This document shows positions 49,974 to 53,659 of a stretch of 53,659 nucleotides of DNA, in pieces. The notes below the pieces were generated by a model. The model had not been told where the DNA came from, ran no database searches, and saw only the letters and a program-made list of their open reading frames with translations. Location of the stretch: NCBI RefSeq assembly GCF_022346605.1, contig NZ_JAKRNT010000018.1:1-53659 (forward strand), given 5' to 3'. Each line of letters starts with the position of its first letter. Positions within the stretch are counted from its first letter, which is position 1. A program made the translations under genes and the position numbers. Source of the DNA: Sporosarcina sp. ACRSL. GTDB taxonomy: Bacteria; Bacillota; Bacilli; Bacillales_A; Planococcaceae.

Positions 49974-52346
49974 TCATTTCGCTATTAATTTCAACGTAGA
50001 GCCCTTTTTCACTTCACCGCTTAGGATGGTTTCGTGGTAGATGCCGTTCGACCAATCTTCGGATTGATCGTGGAACCATTTTGATTTCATATGTCCGCTT
50101 TGACCAGGCCCGACGATGTGATGTGCCGCCGACAAGTCGGATAGATCTGCGACGAAGCGCCATGATGCGCCGTGATACACCGTTCCATCATCTCTGAATG
50201 CGGCTGCCTGCACAGTGACGTGCGAGCCGCCGATTGCCTGTTTTTCAGGGTTTAGGAAATAGGCGAGAATCGGCGATGCCGCCGCTAATGAATGCGGGAA
50301 GGCCAACTGGTGGAAATCTCCCCACTTCCATTTTGCCGAATCGTTCCCGAACTGCTCTTCAATTTCCGCAATGGACGTCTTGAATGCATCATAGACCCAT
50401 TTGTCGACGCCTCCATAATTGAACACCCACACGCCCGGCTTACCGCTATATGCATCCCTCAGCATTTGGTCAACAATCTGCCCTTTGCCTGGCATCAGTT
50501 TGTACACATCTTCATGCATTTCATTACTGAACATCGTCTTCGGCAATTGTCTCATTAACTTATGGAATACGAGCGGCGCTCCCGAGTCAGTGGAGTCAAC
50601 CTGATCCCATCCCTCAAGCATACTGATAATCCCGGCATACTCTCCTTCGCTATCCGCAGTCTTCAAGGAACCAATCAGATCTTGTAAAAATTCCCGGGCA
50701 TATAAATTCTCCTGATCCATCTGCAAGTCCATCATATCTTCCGCTGTGAAGTTATCACCGCCCTGCAGCACTTCTGCAATTCGCATATACCGATACGGCT
50801 GAGCCCAGAATTTCGTAATGTGATACGGATACGAATCATCGATGACCTCATTATTTGCAGTTGCGATGAACCCTTCGGAAGGGTTAACGATTTTAGGCAG
50901 TTCGTCGTAAGGGACATATCCGCTCCAGCCGTATTCGGATGAATCACCCGGTACTGGTAGCTGGGCGTCCCCTTGTTTGCGGATCGGAATTCTACCGTTC
51001 GCTTTATAGGCGATTGTCCCGTCCACAGCAGCAAACACGAAGTTCTGCGCTGGCGCATGAAAATCTTCCAATGCTGATTCGAAAGTCTCCCAATCCTCTG
51101 CTTTATTCATTCTCATGATCGCTTCAAGCTCTTTCGTCGGCTCGAGTGCTGTCCATTGCATGGAGAATAACGCACCCGGATCCTCGGAATTATAAATTAT
51201 GTCCGACATGATTGGCCCGTGCCTTGTGACGATCACTTCGAACGGAATATCTTCCTCACCTTTTACCGAAATCGTCTCGTCCCGCACTTCAGCCTGCTCC
51301 CACTTTCCGTCATAGCGGAATTGGGTCGGGTCCTCGGGATTCGGAATTTCGATATACAGATCCTGCACATCCGGCCCGACATTCGTGACTCCCCATGCAA
51401 TTTTCTCGTTATGACCGAGGATGATGCCTGGAACGCCTGCGAAAATAACGCCTCCAACATTTTGCTCAGGAGATTGTAAATGCATTTGATACCAAATCGA
51501 AGGCGTATTCAGTCCCAGATGAGGGTCATTCGCGAGCAGTGGCTTTCCGGAAGCCGTCTTATCTCCGGAAACGACCCAGTTATTGCTTCCATTGAATTCG
51601 TGCGGCACCAAATCCGGATTGAAGCGGCCCACCACTTCAACTGGCGTCTTCAAATTCGCTTCGATGATTGAAGGGGCATTATCCGGATAGCTGACGAATA
51701 ATTCACGTGCCTGCTCCTCCGGGAAATTGTTCAGCGCCCAATGCCTGACAGCAAGGCTGTGCCAGTTGCCCCCTAAGTCGTAGGCCATATACTTCCCGAT
51801 TGTAAGCGAGTCAATCGGCGTCCACGCTTCAGGCTCGTAGCCAAGGAGCTTGAACTCGTAAGGCAATTTCCCCTCATCCTTCGCCTGCTCCATGAACGCA
51901 TTGACGCCTTCCGCAAACCAGCCAAGCACTTTCTTGGCGTCGTCGCCGTATCCGTCATAGGAGGCTTCCGCCGCATTGCGCAAACTGAATGTCCGGAATG
52001 TTTTATCCGTATCAACAGCAACGGCACCGACCACTTCAGCCAACCGGCCGCTCGCCTGTCTTCTTGCCAGATCCATTTGAAATAAGCGATCCTGCGCCTG
52101 CACAAACCCTTGCGCCCGATACAAATCGGCATCGGAACTAGCGGTAATGTGCGGCACGCCGTTCGCATCCCGCGTGATTTCCACGTCTTCATCCAAGAAG
52201 TCCACGCTAAGCTCCCCTTCGATAAGCGGCTTCGATTTACCTATGTATATATTGATGACAATGAGCCCGACAACGAGTATTGCGAGCAATCCACCAAAGC
52301 CGGATAATAATATCTTTGGCCACTTTCCCATTTTCCTTTTCTTCAA
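49974..52346 (-). CDS. Penicillin acylase family protein, membrane-anchored
   Basis: This 790-aa Ntn hydrolase of the penicillin G acylase/acyl-homoserine-lactone acylase family has an N-terminal transmembrane helix (about 12-35) in place of a cleavable signal. An alpha-chain (about 45-225) and spacer follow. The beta-chain nucleophile is Ser254 in NGSNNWVVSG, then KPLLANDPHL. Autoproteolysis before Ser254 is expected. Possible substrates are N-acyl compounds outside the cell (penicillins, AHLs, acyl amino acids); the sequence does not decide. TTG at 52346 has GGAGGG 7 nt upstream. Confidence 0.9.
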   Translation of the reverse strand: MKKRKMGKWPKILLSGFGGLLAILVVGLIVINIYIGKSKPLIEGELSVDFLDEDVEITRDANGVPHITASSDADLYRAQGFVQAQDRLFQMDLARRQASGRLAEVVGAVAVDTDKTFRTFSLRNAAEASYDGYGDDAKKVLGWFAEGVNAFMEQAKDEGKLPYEFKLLGYEPEAWTPIDSLTIGKYMAYDLGGNWHSLAVRHWALNNFPEEQARELFVSYPDNAPSIIEANLKTPVEVVGRFNPDLVPHEFNGSNNWVVSGDKTASGKPLLANDPHLGLNTPSIWYQMHLQSPEQNVGGVIFAGVPGIILGHNEKIAWGVTNVGPDVQDLYIEIPNPEDPTQFRYDGKWEQAEVRDETISVKGEEDIPFEVIVTRHGPIMSDIIYNSEDPGALFSMQWTALEPTKELEAIMRMNKAEDWETFESALEDFHAPAQNFVFAAVDGTIAYKANGRIPIRKQGDAQLPVPGDSSEYGWSGYVPYDELPKIVNPSEGFIATANNEVIDDSYPYHITKFWAQPYRYMRIAEVLQGGDNFTAEDMMDLQMDQENLYAREFLQDLIGSLKTADSEGEYAGIISMLEGWDQVDSTDSGAPLVFHKLMRQLPKTMFSNEMHEDVYKLMPGKGQIVDQMLRDAYSGKPGVWVFNYGGVDKWVYDAFKTSIAEIEEQFGNDSAKWKWGDFHQLAFPHSLAAASPILAYFLNPEKQAIGGSHVTVQAAAFRDDGTVYHGASWRFVADLSDLSAAHHIVGPGQSGHMKSKWFHDQSEDWSNGIYHETILSGEVKKGSTLKLIAK

Positions 52347-52443
52347 AGTGAATCCCTCCCTGCAATACAATTCGATGAATAGCCATTTACCTCCTTTATT
52401 TCCAATATGATTTATCAAACATTGGAAACCCGGTTATCTTTTC

Positions 52444-52472
52444 TTGTCAAAACACCCGATAGCTAGCATAAT
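52444..52472 (+). promoter_or_regulatory. Promoter of murB
   Basis: TTGTCA (52444-52449), 17 nt and CATAAT (52467-52472) form a good SigA-type promoter, 72 bp before the murB start. Confidence 0.65.
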
Positions 52473-52544
52473 TATAAAAGTGAAGCCTTCTTTTTGGTTG
52501 AGGAAAGAGAATGGTTTTCATCGCATCAGATTTGAAGGGACTGG

Positions 52545-53462
52545 ATGTTGATGTCGAAGCATCAGTGGTTTAAGGACTTAAGCGGAATTATAAAAGAAGG
52601 TATTCTACGGATAGATGAACCATTACACAAATATACGATGACAAAACTTGGAGGAGCTGCGGATCTGCTCGTCATCCCTGGAACAATCGAGGAAACTGAA
52701 GAAACAGTACGGTATGCGTATGAACATGAAATTCCGCTACTTTTATTAGGAAACGGGTCAAATATGGTCGTAAGGGATGGAGGGGTTCGTGGAATCGTTC
52801 TCCATCTGTCAAAATTGGATACAATCCGAGTGGACGGCACAAAGGTTCATGCGGAAGCAGGCGCACTGATTATTGACGTTTCTAGACGGGCAGCAGCTGA
52901 ATCATTGACAGGGCTTGAATTTGCCTGCGGAATCCCTGGCTCGATCGGCGGAGCGATGGCTATGAATGCGGGAGCCTACGGCGGGGAAGTTAAAGATGTG
53001 ATCGTCCAGTGTACCGTGCTGACGAAATCGGGTGAGCGGCTCGTTTTATCGAAGGATGAATTGGATCTGGGCTACCGGAAAAGCATTATCGCGTCCGAAG
53101 GTTATTATGTATTGTCCGCCGATTTCGAACTGACCGAAGGAGAAAAGGAAGCGATCGACGCGAAAGTGGCAGATTTGACGTTCCAACGCGAATCGAAGCA
53201 GCCTTTGGAATATCCTTCTGCAGGTAGTGTATTCAAAAGGCCGCCTGGATATTTCGCAGGGAAATTGATCCAAGATTGTGGCCTGCAAGGGAAAGGCCAT
53301 GGCGGTGCGGAAGTATCGACAAAGCATGCAGGATTTATCATTAATAAAAACGGAGCAACCGCATCCGATTATATTGAAACGATCAATATGGTAAAAGCTG
53401 AAGTGAAGAAGAAATTCGATGTCGACTTGGAGTTAGAAGTGAAGATTGTCGGTGAGGAATAA
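52545..53462 (+). CDS. murB: UDP-N-acetylenolpyruvoylglucosamine reductase
   Basis: This 305-aa FAD-dependent type II MurB reduces enolpyruvyl-UDP-GlcNAc to UDP-MurNAc. The FAD-binding motifs are LLLGNGSNMVV and GIPGSIGGAMAMNAGAYGGE; YPSAGSVFKRP carries the catalytic serine, and the C-terminal motif is HAGFIINKNGATASD. It lacks the type I tyrosine loop, as usual for Firmicutes. ATG at 52545 follows AAGGGA; an ATG at 52551 is possible. It stands alone here, divergent from the acylase gene and away from other mur genes. Confidence 0.96.
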   Translation: MLMSKHQWFKDLSGIIKEGILRIDEPLHKYTMTKLGGAADLLVIPGTIEETEETVRYAYEHEIPLLLLGNGSNMVVRDGGVRGIVLHLSKLDTIRVDGTKVHAEAGALIIDVSRRAAAESLTGLEFACGIPGSIGGAMAMNAGAYGGEVKDVIVQCTVLTKSGERLVLSKDELDLGYRKSIIASEGYYVLSADFELTEGEKEAIDAKVADLTFQRESKQPLEYPSAGSVFKRPPGYFAGKLIQDCGLQGKGHGGAEVSTKHAGFIINKNGATASDYIETINMVKAEVKKKFDVDLELEVKIVGEE

Positions 53463-53504
53463 TACACAAAAGCGAAGGACGCCTGCATAGAGGCGACAGG
53501 CAAA

Positions 53505-53659
53505 GCCGTCACGTAGAACGGCTTTTGCGAGCAAAAGTGAAGCGTTGCGAGCACATCTTTGTATTAGCCGTCACGTAGAACGGCTTTTGCGAGCAAAAGC
53601 GAAGCGTTGCGAGCACATCTTTGTATTAGCCGTCACGTAGAACGGCTTTTGCGAGCAAA
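53505..53659 (+). repeat. 62-bp hairpin repeat, at least three units (locus 3)
   Basis: Units begin at 53505, 53567 and 53629 with GCCGTCACGTAGAACGGCTT; the array continues past the window edge. GCTTTTGC-GA-GCAAAAGC adds a perfect second hairpin in these copies. The strand orientation is the same as at loci 1 and 2. It directly follows murB. Confidence 0.94.

Overview
The window is chromosomal DNA of a Gram-positive, low-to-moderate GC member of the Bacillales. Gene order is that of the Bacillus subtilis ddl-murF-cshA-ydbST-ydcA-acpS-ydcC-alr-mazEF-rsbRSTUVW-sigB-rsbX-tex-ydcK block. Protein character and the intergenic repeat families suggest a Planococcaceae, Sporosarcina-like species; that genus-level guess is inference. 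No phage, transposase, plasmid gene or CRISPR array is visible.

Layout. 1-1218 (minus): six tRNA genes behind a strong promoter run into the promoter and first bases of a 16S rRNA gene. 1556-9150 (minus): SprT-like protein, Tex and the complete SigB partner-switching module (rsbR-S-T-U-V-W-sigB-rsbX). A near-perfect SigB promoter overlaps the rsbU stop codon, so rsbV-rsbW-sigB-rsbX is autoregulated. 9303-12955: mazEF, alr, the ydcC lipoprotein and acpS (all minus). 13051-22840: a rhomboid protease (plus), two PH-domain membrane proteins, the CshA helicase, an esterase, murF and ddl (all minus), then rodA (plus). 23034-35156: a small unknown gene, transporters, TldD/TldE, an S41 protease, a divergently arranged MFS pump and HTH-TPR regulator sharing twin palindromic operators, a lipoprotein, TcyP and cardiolipin synthase. 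35216-49759: a VanY-like carboxypeptidase, a second-type YidC, several small membrane proteins, acetyltransferases, CvfB, MntR, CadA/CadC, a P1-family peptidase and YceI. 49974-53462: a penicillin-acylase family enzyme and murB.

How they work together. Cell-wall synthesis is prominent: Alr, Ddl and MurF make the D-Ala-D-Ala stem, MurB acts earlier, RodA polymerises, and a VanY-like enzyme trims. Stress control is the second theme. Besides the sigB operon itself, three small genes (114, 35 and 51 aa) carry SigB-type promoters in this window and are predicted regulon members.

The most unusual content is intergenic. Four arrays repeat a TTTATGCG-like core at exactly 20-bp spacing, mostly with unrelated sequence between cores. 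One adjoins a GC-rich array with an exact 21-bp period. A 61/62-bp hairpin-rich unit occurs at three loci. Three structured elements have compensatory stem changes and pentaloops that resemble the published Bacillaceae-1 RNA motif.
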